A DNA stretch of 64,000 nucleotides from Anaerococcus mediterraneensis (GCF_900128415.1 NZ_LT635772.1:930001-994000), one strand, 5' to 3'; shown: positions 39,775 to 50,744, counted from the first letter of the stretch. The notes: generated by a model from the letters alone, not told the origin. Program-made: numbers and translations.

Positions 39775-40757
39775 TATTAGATTTTCCAGTTAATATAACT
39801 AGAAAAACTGTGGCGGTATCTGAAAGAGGGTTTGGGACAATCCTAATCCTTGATACTGAAACAGAGAGAGAATTTGAATATCTAGATAGTAAAAATCTAG
39901 ATAAGTTAGGAGCTGGCAAGGCTAAGAAGATAGCTGATAGGCTTTTTATGCAGAAGCCTCAACCTCAGGAGGTGGCTATCGTGGGTCAGGTTGGCAAAGC
40001 GAGTGAAGTCTTTAAAAAGGCCTTGGATGCTAATAAGGATTTCTTTTTTGTTGTGTGTACTGATAATTCGGCGGAGGCTATAAAGGCTTTATCTGATCAA
40101 TGCCAGGTAAATAATAAAATTTATGCGGTTACTGTGAATGATATTGCTGAGGCTAAGGCTCTAAAAGGTGTTGGAGATAACACTTTTGTGGGCTTTCATG
40201 ATGATGTTGATTCTTACCTTGCTGAGGGTTTGGCGGTGATTATGTCTTATAAAATAGGGGGTAAGACTGCTAAATTTAAGCAGATACAAGGTGTTGATGA
40301 GGCTAATATAAATCTTACTGACATGAAAGAGCTTGATGGTAAGAATATCTTTACTTATGAAAAGAAGTTGGGAGTGTTACAGACTACTGAAGGCAAGATG
40401 TTATCGGGTGAATATATAGATATTGTTCTTGGTGAGTACTGGATTAGGTTTAGGATGGAAGAGAGGATGCAGAGACTTGCTATAACTCAAGATAAGATAC
40501 CATATACTAACCGAGGTATTGCTATGCTTGTATCAGTGGCTGAGCAAGTCCTTAATCAGGCGGTCGATATGGGAATTATCGAGGCTGGTCAATATAGGGT
40601 TGACTATAGAAAAAGAGAGGATGTCCCAAGTAACGATGTAGCTTTGAGGAAATATGACTACATTGTTTGGACTGCTATGCTCCAAGGGGCTATCCATAGC
40701 GGACAGATCTCTGGTATTTTGACTTATGAATTGGTTAATAAGGAGGGTGAACAATAA
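39771..40757 (+). CDS. Contractile tail sheath (copy 2)
   Basis: Identical to 3059-4045. Confidence 0.85.
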   Translation: MILDFPVNITRKTVAVSERGFGTILILDTETEREFEYLDSKNLDKLGAGKAKKIADRLFMQKPQPQEVAIVGQVGKASEVFKKALDANKDFFFVVCTDNSAEAIKALSDQCQVNNKIYAVTVNDIAEAKALKGVGDNTFVGFHDDVDSYLAEGLAVIMSYKIGGKTAKFKQIQGVDEANINLTDMKELDGKNIFTYEKKLGVLQTTEGKMLSGEYIDIVLGEYWIRFRMEERMQRLAITQDKIPYTNRGIAMLVSVAEQVLNQAVDMGIIEAGQYRVDYRKREDVPSNDVALRKYDYIVWTAMLQGAIHSGQISGILTYELVNKEGEQ

Positions 40758-41146
40758 TGGTTAGAACTTACGATCAAGATTTAGTATCAATAGCACTTGG
40801 GAATATGTTTCTTACTGGTTATGCTGAGGATACCAAGGTAGAAACTGAAAAAAATGAGGATGATGTTTATACTACTGTTGGTATAGATGGGACTACTACC
40901 TACTCTGAAAATGCTGATAGGACTGCAAAGGCTAAAATATCTTTGATGACTTCTAGCCCTTGCTTGCCTAGGATATATGAAATAGCTAAAAATAGGGAGT
41001 CTTTCCCTTTGTCAATTATCGATATGAACGATGATAGCGAAAATATTGTTTGTGATGATTGTAGGATTATAAAAAGACCTAACCAGGTAACTAAAAAACA
41101 GGCTGAGGCTGTTGAGTTTGAGGTCTTTATACCTGAATGGAAATAA
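40757..41146 (+). CDS. Tail tube protein (copy 2)
   Basis: Identical to 4045-4434. Confidence 0.8.
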   Translation: MVRTYDQDLVSIALGNMFLTGYAEDTKVETEKNEDDVYTTVGIDGTTTYSENADRTAKAKISLMTSSPCLPRIYEIAKNRESFPLSIIDMNDDSENIVCDDCRIIKRPNQVTKKQAEAVEFEVFIPEWK

Positions 41147-41155
41147 GGAGGATAA

Positions 41156-41431
41156 ATGACTGAGTCTAAATTTAAAAATAAAAAAATAGAAAAAAATGGA
41201 GTGGAATATATCATCCAGAAATACCCTTTGCTAGAGGCTTTGAAGCTTAAAAAATCCTGGTTAAATAAGGATCTACCAGAGGGTATAGATGATATAAAGA
41301 TGTATCAAGTTTGTCTGGATAGTTTTGTGGTATCTCCTAAAAAGACTATAAATGATTTTGATAGTTTAGAGGAATTGGCGGATTTATGCGTGGAGTGTAT
41401 AGAGTATAACTTTATGGGAAAGTCCAAATAA
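41156..41431 (+). CDS. Tail assembly chaperone, short form (copy 2)
   Basis: Identical to 4444-4719. Residue 89 (Lys of AAG) is the last zero-frame residue before a -1 shift. Confidence 0.8.
   Translation: MTESKFKNKKIEKNGVEYIIQKYPLLEALKLKKSWLNKDLPEGIDDIKMYQVCLDSFVVSPKKTINDFDSLEELADLCVECIEYNFMGKSK
41416..41422 (+). promoter_or_regulatory. Frameshift site GGGAAAG (copy 2)
   Basis: Second copy of the slippery heptamer described at 4704-4710, in the same phase. Confidence 0.75.
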
Positions 41432-41649
41432 AAGACCTTGAAGATGAGGTGGCTGGTCTATATGAGTCATATTATAGGCCTGCTATGATTCTTTTGAGGG
41501 ATGGAGTACTCACCTATAAAGAATTTAAGGATCTCACGGATGAGGAGTTTCGAGAGGTCTATTATGCTTATTACTTACTTCGAGAGGAAGAAGACGAAGA
41601 GTATAAGAGATTAGAAGAAGAAGCGAAAAGGAAGGCTAAGAATGGCTAA
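41422..41649 (+). CDS. Tail assembly chaperone, -1 extension (copy 2)
   Basis: Identical to 4710-4937. Confidence 0.75.
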   Translation, partial: VQIKDLEDEVAGLYESYYRPAMILLRDGVLTYKEFKDLTDEEFREVYYAYYLLREEEDEEYKRLEEEAKRKAKNG

Positions 41650-43687
41650 TTCTAGGGAATTAATAATTGGAATAAGGACGAAAGATGCCAGTAAGGCCTC
41701 CAAGGATCTAAAGGATATTGATAAGTCTATAAAGGGGGCGGAAAAGTCTACTAGGGGCTTTAAGAAAGAAACTGACGGGGCTAGGAAGTCCCTTTTTTCT
41801 TTGACTGGAGCTGGGAAAGGCTTACAGGCTTTAGGGGGCAAGATTAGTGCTTTAGGGGGTAAGATCAATAGGTTTGGTAAGTCGGTTACAAAAGCGATGT
41901 TGCCTTTGACGGGTGCTATAGCTGGCGGTACTAAGATGTTTTTAGACCTAGACAATTCAATTAGGAAAGTATCTACCCTAAGTGGAGATGTATTACCTGT
42001 TGAAAAAATCAGGGAAGAAACTAGAAGAATATCTGATATGACTGGGGTTGCTTCTAAAGAAGTTGCTGAGTCAATGTATAGTGCTTTATCAGCGAGTGTT
42101 GATCCTAGCAAGGTTGTAGGTTTTACAGAGTCGGCAGTTATGTTTGCTAAAGCTGGTTTTACTGAATTACCTACTGCCATTGATGTTACTACTACAGCTT
42201 TAAATGCTTATGGAGATAAGGCTGAGTCGGCAAGTAAAATTCATGATATATTGATAAAAACTCAAAACCTAGGTAAAACAACTGTTGATGAATTGGCAAA
42301 CTCCATAGGTAACGTGATACCAATTGCGGCTGCAAATGAGGTAGGTATAGATCAGTTAGGTGCGGCTTATTCTTTGCTAACTTATAAAGGTATTGATACT
42401 AATAAATCCACTACAGGCTTAAACTCAATGCTGGCTGAATTAGCTACTACAGGTACAAAGGTAGACAAGGTTTTAAGACAAAAAACTGGTAAAAGTTTTA
42501 AAGGGTTGATGGGAGATGGTAGAAGCCTAGGAGATGTTTTGGGCATCCTTGAAGAACAAGCAAAAGCTAGCGGTTTGAGTATGCAAGATATGTTCGGAAA
42601 TTTTAACGCTGGTAAGATTGCTTTGTCTCTTGCTAATGACGGTACTGAAAAATACAATAAAACACTAAAAGAGATGCAGAATTCAGATGGAATAACCGAG
42701 TTAAACTTTGAAGCGATGCTAGGACCTGGAGAAAAGCTTGCTAGGGTAACAAATAAGATTAAGAATAATTTAATCGAATTAGGCGGTCAGGCTGTGCCTT
42801 ATCTTGAAATTTTAGGTGATAAGATTTCAGAGTTGACAGATTGGTTTGCTAACCTGGATGAGGGGACTAAGTCAACCATAGTCCAGTGGGGGCTTATCCT
42901 TATTGCGGCAGGGCCTGTGATAGCTATATTTGGGACTGTCGTTGGAGTTTTGGGAAAGGTTCTCATGGTTGGAGGATTTTTGCTCCAAGGTATAGGACTT
43001 TTGGCTGGAGCGGCTGGACTTTTAGGGCAAGGTTTGCTTTTTATAGTTACTGCGGCAGGTCCTGTGGTATGGATTTTGGCGGCTGTTGGATTTGCTGTTG
43101 TTTGGCTTATAAAGCATTTTCAGTCGATCAAGCAAAGAGCGGAGGAACTTGGCGGAGGTATGGGATGGCTTAAAGCGATTCTGGAAGAGGTCAAGGGGTC
43201 TTTTAGCTCTATGGGGAGCAAGGCTCTTGGGGTGCTTGATGCGATAAAAAGAAAATGGGAAGCGGTGAAAAACTTCCTGAAGAACCCTATTCAAGGTGTG
43301 ATCAATCTATTTACTAGAGGGGGTGGAAATATCCCATCATCTGGCAAAGGTGGGGGCGGTCATTTAAATAATGGCAGGGGAGCGAGATCCCATGCTAGTG
43401 GTCTAAATTTTGTACCTTATGATAATTATTTGGCTAACCTCCACAAAGGTGAGATTGTCCTAACCGCCAAGGCCAGCGAAGAGTATCGAGCTTTGGGTGG
43501 TGATAAGGACAGAGTGCCAAGGATGATTACTACTAACAATACCACGAATACAAGTACAAGCTCCAATACTGTAAATAATTCAAGCCCAGTAGTAAATAAT
43601 TATTTTAATATCCAGTCTAATAATCCTACTGATGTTGCAAGTGAGATAGAAAATATCTTTAGAAACCTAAGACTACAGAGGGTGTGA
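41642..43687 (+). CDS. Tail tape measure protein (copy 2)
   Basis: Identical to 4930-6975. Confidence 0.9.
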   Translation: MANSRELIIGIRTKDASKASKDLKDIDKSIKGAEKSTRGFKKETDGARKSLFSLTGAGKGLQALGGKISALGGKINRFGKSVTKAMLPLTGAIAGGTKMFLDLDNSIRKVSTLSGDVLPVEKIREETRRISDMTGVASKEVAESMYSALSASVDPSKVVGFTESAVMFAKAGFTELPTAIDVTTTALNAYGDKAESASKIHDILIKTQNLGKTTVDELANSIGNVIPIAAANEVGIDQLGAAYSLLTYKGIDTNKSTTGLNSMLAELATTGTKVDKVLRQKTGKSFKGLMGDGRSLGDVLGILEEQAKASGLSMQDMFGNFNAGKIALSLANDGTEKYNKTLKEMQNSDGITELNFEAMLGPGEKLARVTNKIKNNLIELGGQAVPYLEILGDKISELTDWFANLDEGTKSTIVQWGLILIAAGPVIAIFGTVVGVLGKVLMVGGFLLQGIGLLAGAAGLLGQGLLFIVTAAGPVVWILAAVGFAVVWLIKHFQSIKQRAEELGGGMGWLKAILEEVKGSFSSMGSKALGVLDAIKRKWEAVKNFLKNPIQGVINLFTRGGGNIPSSGKGGGGHLNNGRGARSHASGLNFVPYDNYLANLHKGEIVLTAKASEEYRALGGDKDRVPRMITTNNTTNTSTSSNTVNNSSPVVNNYFNIQSNNPTDVASEIENIFRNLRLQRV

Positions 43688-43688
43688 T

Positions 43689-44156
43689 ATGCAGAAGTTA
43701 TTAGTTAGATTAGGGGATGTAAAATTTGATGCCCTAGTGAAGGAGAATGTCGACTATGATGCAGAGCTTACATCTAAGGAGGTAGAAAAAGGGGAAGATA
43801 TTTCTGATCATATGAAAACCAAGCCCTTTACTGCCTCTTTATCTGGGGTTATGGTTGAGGATGCGGATGCTAAGCTTGAGGCTTTGAAGAAGTATCAAAA
43901 AGAGAGTGAACTTTTAACCTATATAGGCAAGTCAAGTCTTGAAAGTGTTGTAATTACAAGTATACAGGTCGAACATACTGTTGAAAATTTTAATGGGTAC
44001 AATCTTGATATTAGGATTCAAGAGGTGAGGATTGCAAGCCCTGAGACCGTTAAGATATCGGTGAAAAATCCTCAAAGTGGTAAGCAGGACTCTAAGACAG
44101 CTAGTAGGGTAAAAAGGCCATCTGATGAGGGTAGAAAGCAGGTGCAAAGTAAATGA
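43689..44156 (+). CDS. Baseplate/tail protein (copy 2 allele V121)
   Basis: Same as 6977-7444 except Val at residue 121 (GTT, base 44049) in place of Phe. This is the one amino-acid difference found between the prophages. Confidence 0.6.
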   Translation: MQKLLVRLGDVKFDALVKENVDYDAELTSKEVEKGEDISDHMKTKPFTASLSGVMVEDADAKLEALKKYQKESELLTYIGKSSLESVVITSIQVEHTVENFNGYNLDIRIQEVRIASPETVKISVKNPQSGKQDSKTASRVKRPSDEGRKQVQSK

Positions 44157-44461
44157 GGTATATAAATATCGAAAAAGAAAAAATTCCATATAGGTTCGAG
44201 GTTGTGCTTGCTGATGAGACCTTCCAATTTGAAGTCTTCTACAATGTTGTGGGGGACTTTTTTAGTATAAACTTATATAAAAATCATGAGCTGGTAGTTT
44301 TAGGTGAAAAGATTGTTTATGGGGTTGATCTATTTGATAATCTCAAGCACTTGCCAGTCCCTAAAGTGATTATAAGACCTTTTGATACTACTGGTCTTGC
44401 TAAGCGTGTGACCTATGAAAACTTAAACGAGGATGTGTTTCTTTATGTTCTGGATTCGTGA
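44153..44461 (+). CDS. Baseplate plug-like protein (copy 2)
   Basis: Identical to 7441-7749. Confidence 0.6.
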   Translation: MRYINIEKEKIPYRFEVVLADETFQFEVFYNVVGDFFSINLYKNHELVVLGEKIVYGVDLFDNLKHLPVPKVIIRPFDTTGLAKRVTYENLNEDVFLYVLDS

Positions 44462-45293
44462 TATAGAAGTCCTTGCAGGTGGTAAGAGGTTTGAGAGTCT
44501 AGGAGAAAATGGCTTGACTATCAGCTTTGATATAAATTTCTCTGATGGAAAAGAACCTGATGTGTCGGAGGTGGTTATATATAACCTTTCGGATGATAGC
44601 ATAAACCAGATCAAAAAAGACGGATATTGCATAGTAAATGCAGGCTATAAAAAGCTTGGAAATAAGGGAAATATCTTATCTGGAGATATAGAAGAGGTGA
44701 CTACCACTTGGCAAGGATTAGATAAAGAGACCAAGATAAAGGTTACTGACGGAGGAAAGAAATGGAGAAAGGCGAAGATTTCAAAGACCTATAAAGAAAA
44801 TACCAAGGCGAGCCTGATTATGCGTGATGTGATAAACATTATGGGCTATGAGATTGTCGAGATTAAGCCTAAGAAAGACAAGGTATATAAGCTAGGTAAG
44901 ACAATCAATGGTTTTTGTTCGGATGTCTTGAAAATGCTTGTAAAAGATACAGAAAGCAAGATGTTTGTCAATAAAAATAGGATTGTGATCCGTGATCAGG
45001 AAAAGGGCTTTGAGACGGGTTTTGTTTTAAGTCCTGAGTCTGGTCTGATCGGGTCGCCTATTCTTAACAAAGATGATACTGGGGACAAGTCTAGCGATGT
45101 ATCGACTGATAAGGAGAAAAAGGAAAACAAAAAGGAAAAAAAGACTTGGGAAGTTAGGTCTTTACTCAATCCTAAAATCGAGACTGATTCCTTGATTATG
45201 ATTAAGAGTAAGGTTTTAGATGGTAAATATAGGGTGATTAAGGGCAAGCATACCAAGGATTTTGAGACAGTTATCACTGTAGAGGAGGCATGA
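44445..45293 (+). CDS. Baseplate hub, XkdQ-like (copy 2)
   Basis: Protein identical to 7733-8581. Base 44951 is A instead of G, a silent change in a Thr codon. Confidence 0.7.
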   Translation: MFWIRDIEVLAGGKRFESLGENGLTISFDINFSDGKEPDVSEVVIYNLSDDSINQIKKDGYCIVNAGYKKLGNKGNILSGDIEEVTTTWQGLDKETKIKVTDGGKKWRKAKISKTYKENTKASLIMRDVINIMGYEIVEIKPKKDKVYKLGKTINGFCSDVLKMLVKDTESKMFVNKNRIVIRDQEKGFETGFVLSPESGLIGSPILNKDDTGDKSSDVSTDKEKKENKKEKKTWEVRSLLNPKIETDSLIMIKSKVLDGKYRVIKGKHTKDFETVITVEEA

Positions 45294-45829
45294 TGGAAAA
45301 TGTAAATGGTTTTTTTAATGACCTAACAAACGGGATAAATAAGGGCTTGAATGTGGCTAAATTGGCAAAAGTGGTCAAGTTTTATCCTGACCATATGAAA
45401 GTGGATGTACAGCCTTATCCTACTAAGGAGTCAGCTATGATCTTAAATGTGCCTTTGGCGACTATATCGACTAAAGATTATTTAGTTTACTATCCTTTAA
45501 AGCCTGACGATATCGTGGTCTTGCTCTTTATAGATTATGATACTGACAATATCTTACTTGGTGAGGATAGCCTGGAGACTGAGAGAGGGCATGATATATC
45601 AGATTGCGTTGCTATAGGCGGTATTTCTCTTTTTAAGGAGTCTTTGGGGGTGTCAGATGTAGATAGTCTACTGATCCAGGATAAGGCTGGCAAATCGAAG
45701 ATCAGGATCTATTCTGGGGGTGTAGAGATAGAAGCTCTTAAGATTAATCTTAAAGGATTTGCAACCTACAAGGGCAGAGAAATTGCTGTTAAAGGGGATT
45801 CGGTAAGTATGGAGAATAAGATTATATGA
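45293..45829 (+). CDS. Baseplate spike (copy 2)
   Basis: Identical to 8581-9117. Confidence 0.75.
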   Translation: MENVNGFFNDLTNGINKGLNVAKLAKVVKFYPDHMKVDVQPYPTKESAMILNVPLATISTKDYLVYYPLKPDDIVVLLFIDYDTDNILLGEDSLETERGHDISDCVAIGGISLFKESLGVSDVDSLLIQDKAGKSKIRIYSGGVEIEALKINLKGFATYKGREIAVKGDSVSMENKII

Positions 45830-46191
45830 CGTACAAGCATACTTTTGAGATGATAGGTGGTGATATAGTTGTCGATGGAGATTTAAAGCTTGTAAAAGGG
45901 CAGGAGGAGCTAAGACAAAATATAGAAAATCGCTTGTCGGTAAATAAAAATGAATGGTTTTTAAATCTTGGTCTTGGTCTTGATTATGCGGACATATCTG
46001 GAAAAGGTATCACGGATAAAGAGATTGAACTTGCGATTCGTGAGTGTTGTCTGCAAGATTCGAGGATCAAGGAAGTAAGAGAGGTAAAAGTTAGTCGAGA
46101 TAGCAGGTTAAGGACAGCTGATATTGATATAACAATTATTGATAAAGAAGAAAATGCCATCTACTTGAAGGAGGTGGTTGATATTGGATAA
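45826..46191 (+). CDS. Baseplate wedge gp25-like (copy 2)
   Basis: Identical to 9114-9479. Confidence 0.82.
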   Translation: MTYKHTFEMIGGDIVVDGDLKLVKGQEELRQNIENRLSVNKNEWFLNLGLGLDYADISGKGITDKEIELAIRECCLQDSRIKEVREVKVSRDSRLRTADIDITIIDKEENAIYLKEVVDIG

Positions 46192-47386
46192 GGAAATTAT
46201 GCGTATAAGTGATGGTAAGTATGGAGTCACTGAGTACGGTTTTAGGAGAAAATTATATAGTGAAGCCTTACAGGAGCGAATTACAAGGGCAAAGAGGGTT
46301 TTCGGTGTCAATATTGATACATCGGAAACCTCTTTTCTTGGGAAATTTATAAGAAATGCCGCTTGGGATGAGGCTATCCTATGGGAGGAAATCGAAAAGG
46401 TCTATAAGTCGGCTTTTGTCGGTGATGCGGAAGGATCTAACCTTGATGGAGTCGGTCAATACCTAACGATCACGAGGAGGCCTGCGACTAGGGCGAAAGG
46501 GACTGTAAAATTTAGCGGTAAAGATGATACTTTGATCCCTGCTGGTTTTAGGGTCGGTACTGCTGATGGGCGTATATATGAGACGATCGATGATGGTCTG
46601 ATAAAATCTGGAGAGGTTGAAATCTCTGTAAGGTCGATCGGTGCTGGCAAGAAATATAATGCCAATGTCGGTGAGGTTGTTGAAATAATCAATCCTACCT
46701 TTGGTATAGATAAGGTGATCAACCTTGTACCTATCGAGGGTGGTCTAGATATAGAAACTGACCAAGAATTTAGAGAAAGATATAAAAAATCCTATTCTAG
46801 AGGTGGAGGATCTACCCTACCTGCTTTGACTGCTGCAATTTTAGATATAGACGATGTTGTAGATGCGGAAATTAGAGAAAATACAACTATGGAGACCATC
46901 GACGGAATACCTCCAAAGTCGGTTGCTTGTTATGTGTTTGGTGGTACGGATGATGAGATAGCGGATACCATATACAAAAATAAACCAGCGGGCATACAAG
47001 CTTATGGCGAGATAGTGAAAAATATCGAGGATACCAAGGGAAATAGACATAGGATAGGCTTTACAAGGGCTAGGACTGATGAAATATACCTTAAGGTCAG
47101 CCTAAAAAAAGGCGAGGACTATAAAGGAGATGAGGCGGTCAAGCGTGCAATTATAAATTATATAGGTGGTACAGATGATGACGGTATAGCCTATAATGGT
47201 TTAAAACTTGGTAAAGATGTGATCTTATCAAAGGTTATAGGGTCTATGATGTGTCTAGGTGGTGTCGATGATGTGATAGTCAAGATGGGAAAAGATAAGA
47301 AAAATCTTGATGAGAAATCTATCACCATTGATAGCAGGTCGATAGCACGAACAAGACCAGAAAGTATAGAGATTGCCTATGTATAA
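46184..47386 (+). CDS. Baseplate J-like protein (copy 2)
   Basis: Identical to 9472-10674. Confidence 0.85.
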   Translation: MDKEIMRISDGKYGVTEYGFRRKLYSEALQERITRAKRVFGVNIDTSETSFLGKFIRNAAWDEAILWEEIEKVYKSAFVGDAEGSNLDGVGQYLTITRRPATRAKGTVKFSGKDDTLIPAGFRVGTADGRIYETIDDGLIKSGEVEISVRSIGAGKKYNANVGEVVEIINPTFGIDKVINLVPIEGGLDIETDQEFRERYKKSYSRGGGSTLPALTAAILDIDDVVDAEIRENTTMETIDGIPPKSVACYVFGGTDDEIADTIYKNKPAGIQAYGEIVKNIEDTKGNRHRIGFTRARTDEIYLKVSLKKGEDYKGDEAVKRAIINYIGGTDDDGIAYNGLKLGKDVILSKVIGSMMCLGGVDDVIVKMGKDKKNLDEKSITIDSRSIARTRPESIEIAYV

Positions 47387-48008
47387 GTATGAGGAAGCTT
47401 TTGAGAGGTTGCCTGAACGCTTTAGAAAGCCTAACAACAAAAAACTATATTATGTCTTATATGGATATGGTTTCGATGAGATGGAAAAGGCTCTGGAGGG
47501 TATCGAGGATAGTCGAGATTTGAAGAAGGCATCGGGTAAGAGTCTTGATTTGCTAGGGGCTAATGTCGGGCAATTAAGACAAGGCGAAGATGATGAGAGA
47601 TACAGGCTTTTAATCCAGACTAAGATTATAGCTAACCTCTCTATGGGTGATATACCTACTATTAACCATGTCTTAAATACCTTGATTGATGATAAGTATA
47701 TAGGGCTTGTAGAAGGCTTTAGGGGGATGAGAGAGCCTGCTAGCTTTTTGATAGATTTTGATGGATTTACCAACCAAGATTTAGACTTTTTGATTAGTAG
47801 GGTAAAAGCGGCGGGGGTTGCCTATAGGACAAGAAGGACATACAAGCAAAATGTCTTTTATGCCTCAACCAGCCTAGCGGGTGAGACTGTGGTTATATCA
47901 GAACCTGCTCCTAAGAGCCCTGTGACGGTGTATCCTGCTTATTTTGGGGCTAGCAATGTTTCGACCTATGAGGAGGTAAAGATTTTAGATGGAGGATTTT
48001 ATGAGTGA
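47379..48008 (+). CDS. XkdU-like baseplate protein (copy 2)
   Basis: Identical to 10667-11296. Confidence 0.75.
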   Translation: MYKYEEAFERLPERFRKPNNKKLYYVLYGYGFDEMEKALEGIEDSRDLKKASGKSLDLLGANVGQLRQGEDDERYRLLIQTKIIANLSMGDIPTINHVLNTLIDDKYIGLVEGFRGMREPASFLIDFDGFTNQDLDFLISRVKAAGVAYRTRRTYKQNVFYASTSLAGETVVISEPAPKSPVTVYPAYFGASNVSTYEEVKILDGGFYE

Positions 48009-48855
48009 GAGAAAGGAATTATTTTATAGTCTAGTGACTAGGACAGGGCAGGCTCAGATATCTAATGCCCTTGCCCTAAACAAGACTATAGTTTTTGAAA
48101 ATTTTTTGATCGGTGATGGTGGGGGTGCCTACTATGAGCCGACTGAGGATATGACAAGCCTAAAGGGTGAGAAGTGGAGAGGAAAGATCGAGTCGATGAC
48201 TGTCGGGGAAAGCAATCCTGATGAGATCATCATAAATGCCTATATACCAAGCGATGTAGGGGGCTTTTTTATCAGAGAATTTGGTATAACGGATAAGGAG
48301 GGCAACCTTTTAATCGTGGGTAAGCATCCTGAGACTCATAAGCCTAATCCTGTAGATGGGGCGAGTAAAGACCTCATGATAAGGGTAGTTCTTAAAATAT
48401 CAAATGCTGAAAAAGTAATAATCAAGATCGATCCATCGGTTAAGCTTTTGACCCAGGCAGATATAGATAGGCATAATACCGACCCCAAGGCACACGGGGG
48501 GCTGTTTGATTCTCATACTAAGGATAGGAATATCCATGTGACCAAGGAGCAAAAAGACCAGTGGACTGAGGGGGCTAGGCTGACCCTTGACCATGTCCAA
48601 AATGCTGATATCCATGTGACTTTGGATGATAAGACAAAATGGAATGATGGTTCTACTAAGGCTGGGAAAAATGAGGTCGATATAGCTAGTCTTATGGCTG
48701 AAAATGCGGATCTTAAAGCCCAGATTGAGAAACTCCAGCAGTTGCTTCTTACTGATATAAGAGAAAATGAGATCAGTATAGCTTTTGATAATTTGACTGG
48801 GATCAAGGTTTCATCTGGGAACTATAACGCTGACAGAAAGAGGGTGGAAGTATGA
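48001..48855 (+). CDS. Tail fibre (copy 2)
   Basis: Identical to 11289-12143. Confidence 0.8.
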   Translation: MSERKELFYSLVTRTGQAQISNALALNKTIVFENFLIGDGGGAYYEPTEDMTSLKGEKWRGKIESMTVGESNPDEIIINAYIPSDVGGFFIREFGITDKEGNLLIVGKHPETHKPNPVDGASKDLMIRVVLKISNAEKVIIKIDPSVKLLTQADIDRHNTDPKAHGGLFDSHTKDRNIHVTKEQKDQWTEGARLTLDHVQNADIHVTLDDKTKWNDGSTKAGKNEVDIASLMAENADLKAQIEKLQQLLLTDIRENEISIAFDNLTGIKVSSGNYNADRKRVEV

Positions 48856-50291
48856 CAAAACTTTTAAAAGACTTGCCTGTGGGGGCTTTGGTAAAAGAAG
48901 CAAATACTAAGCATAATGGTCAAGTTATAACATGGCAAATTGCTGTAAAAAACTATAGAGGATATCCAGGAAATTCTGTCACTTTAATTCTTAAAGGACC
49001 TATAATTAATAGAGGAATGAATGATGAAGGATATGGACAATTTAGATATTCAACATTAAGAAATTGGTTGAACAATAATTTTTATAGAGGATTTTCAAAT
49101 GATTTTCAAAAAAATGTTTTAAATACCAATTTAGAATTTGGCGGTATAAAAGTGTTTATACCAAGTAAACAAGAGTATGAAGATTTTTTGCGAAATCTTA
49201 GATTGAATAATTCATTTTGGGCTAGAGGTGGACAAGGAGCTAATAATATGTCATTTATATTAAATTCCTCTAGTTTACAGAAATTTAATAATGCTGGTTA
49301 TAAAGAAAACGTGTATCCTATGATTAACGTTTCTAATAGTGTAAAGGTAAAAGATAACCCAGTAAATGGTGCTTATGAAATCATCTGGAACCAGCCACCT
49401 ACAAAACCAGGCGGTTTTACCTTACCAAGCAAGATCATATCAAGGACAGCGACCACCATATCATGGTCTAGGTCTACAGATCCAGAAAATGATCCTATAT
49501 CTTATAGGTTAGAGAGATCGCTTGATGGTGGGGCTTTTGTACAGAGATACAAGGGGTCTTTGACTAGCTACAAGGATACGATCGAAGAGAAAGGGCATAC
49601 AAGTGTAGTTTATAGGTTGACTGCTATAGACTCATATGGCAACCAATCTCCATCCTTGACCAGTGCCAGCGTGCCTGTATCTGATAATACTATCCCTAGT
49701 GTAGAGACCGCCTCTTCTGATTTAGGCAAAATTACATCTGCTTTTTCTGTATCATATAAGGTTGTAGACCCTGATGAGGGACAGAACTGGACTGTGACTG
49801 AAAAGCTTGATGGTAAGGTTTTAAAGACTTTTTCTGCTAGTGTGGGTACTTCTTATACTTGTAAACTATCTGCTAGCGATTGGCAAAAGATCTTAAATGG
49901 TAAGCATAGTATAACCATAGAGGTCAAGGATTCAGAGGGCGGTAGATCATCCAAGACTATAAGCTTTGAAAAGGCTGTTACCAAACTTGACTTCGAGATG
50001 GAAAAGTCCAGTCTTGAGCCTTTAGATAAGATGCCAGAGAGGGCCATCCTTTCTATGGGGGCAGAGATCCCAGCTGGGGCAAGTGTGAAGGTCGAGATCA
50101 CAAATAATGGGCTGGACACTAACCCTACATGGCAGGATTGCACGAGCCAGGTTTTGGGAAATGAAAAAATTTTCTTTAGTAATAAGAAGAAAACAGCGAC
50201 TCAATGGGCGGTCAATATCCGTGTAAGTGGTGATAAAAAGACTGCGACTGAGGTTTTGAGTATATCAAGTATAGGAGGTTTCTACGATTAA
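48852..50291 (+). CDS. Receptor-binding tail protein (copy 2)
   Basis: Identical to 12140-13579, including the AT-rich first domain, so both prophages should have the same host range. Confidence 0.7.
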   Translation: MTKLLKDLPVGALVKEANTKHNGQVITWQIAVKNYRGYPGNSVTLILKGPIINRGMNDEGYGQFRYSTLRNWLNNNFYRGFSNDFQKNVLNTNLEFGGIKVFIPSKQEYEDFLRNLRLNNSFWARGGQGANNMSFILNSSSLQKFNNAGYKENVYPMINVSNSVKVKDNPVNGAYEIIWNQPPTKPGGFTLPSKIISRTATTISWSRSTDPENDPISYRLERSLDGGAFVQRYKGSLTSYKDTIEEKGHTSVVYRLTAIDSYGNQSPSLTSASVPVSDNTIPSVETASSDLGKITSAFSVSYKVVDPDEGQNWTVTEKLDGKVLKTFSASVGTSYTCKLSASDWQKILNGKHSITIEVKDSEGGRSSKTISFEKAVTKLDFEMEKSSLEPLDKMPERAILSMGAEIPAGASVKVEITNNGLDTNPTWQDCTSQVLGNEKIFFSNKKKTATQWAVNIRVSGDKKTATEVLSISSIGGFYD

Positions 50292-50293
50292 TT

Positions 50294-50518
50294 ATGGGTG
50301 TAAAGCATAGAAAACATGAGCCTCTACCAAAGGTGGAGGATGTTGCAAAAGAGATTAAAAAAGTGGAAAAGAAGGTAAGCGAGACAACCTCATATTTTGC
50401 TGAGGCACAGATTGAGGGGATTGAAAAACAGAGCCAGAGTGAGCAGATGCTTTCGATGGGGATTGCTGAGATTTATGATGAAATTACGAAAATTAAAGAA
50501 GTCCTCAAAATTGAGTAA
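50294..50518 (+). CDS. Small coiled-coil protein (copy 2)
   Basis: Identical to 13582-13806. Confidence 0.65.
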   Translation: MGVKHRKHEPLPKVEDVAKEIKKVEKKVSETTSYFAEAQIEGIEKQSQSEQMLSMGIAEIYDEITKIKEVLKIE

Positions 50519-50527
50519 GTTAAGTAT

Positions 50528-50553
50528 AGCAGTATCAGTCGGTACTGCTTTTT
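50528..50553 (+). terminator. Terminator (copy 2)
   Basis: Same hairpin as 13816-13841. Confidence 0.6.
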
Positions 50554-50591
50554 ATATACTTAAAATTTTAAGAGAGAGAGGGGGTGAGTTC

Positions 50592-50738
50592 ATGATAGGT
50601 ATAGCTTTCTGTTATGCAGTATGTATAGTAAATGGCACACGCAAATTCTCTGATGTGAAAAATCCTAAGCTAAAAGCTTTGGTGAAAAAACAGCTAGAGG
50701 ATATGGGTGCTGGTGATCTAGCAGTAGAAGAAGAATAG
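50592..50738 (+). CDS. CD1375-like small protein (copy 2)
   Basis: Identical to 13880-14026. Confidence 0.65.
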   Translation: MIGIAFCYAVCIVNGTRKFSDVKNPKLKALVKKQLEDMGAGDLAVEEE

Positions 50739-50744
50739 AGAATA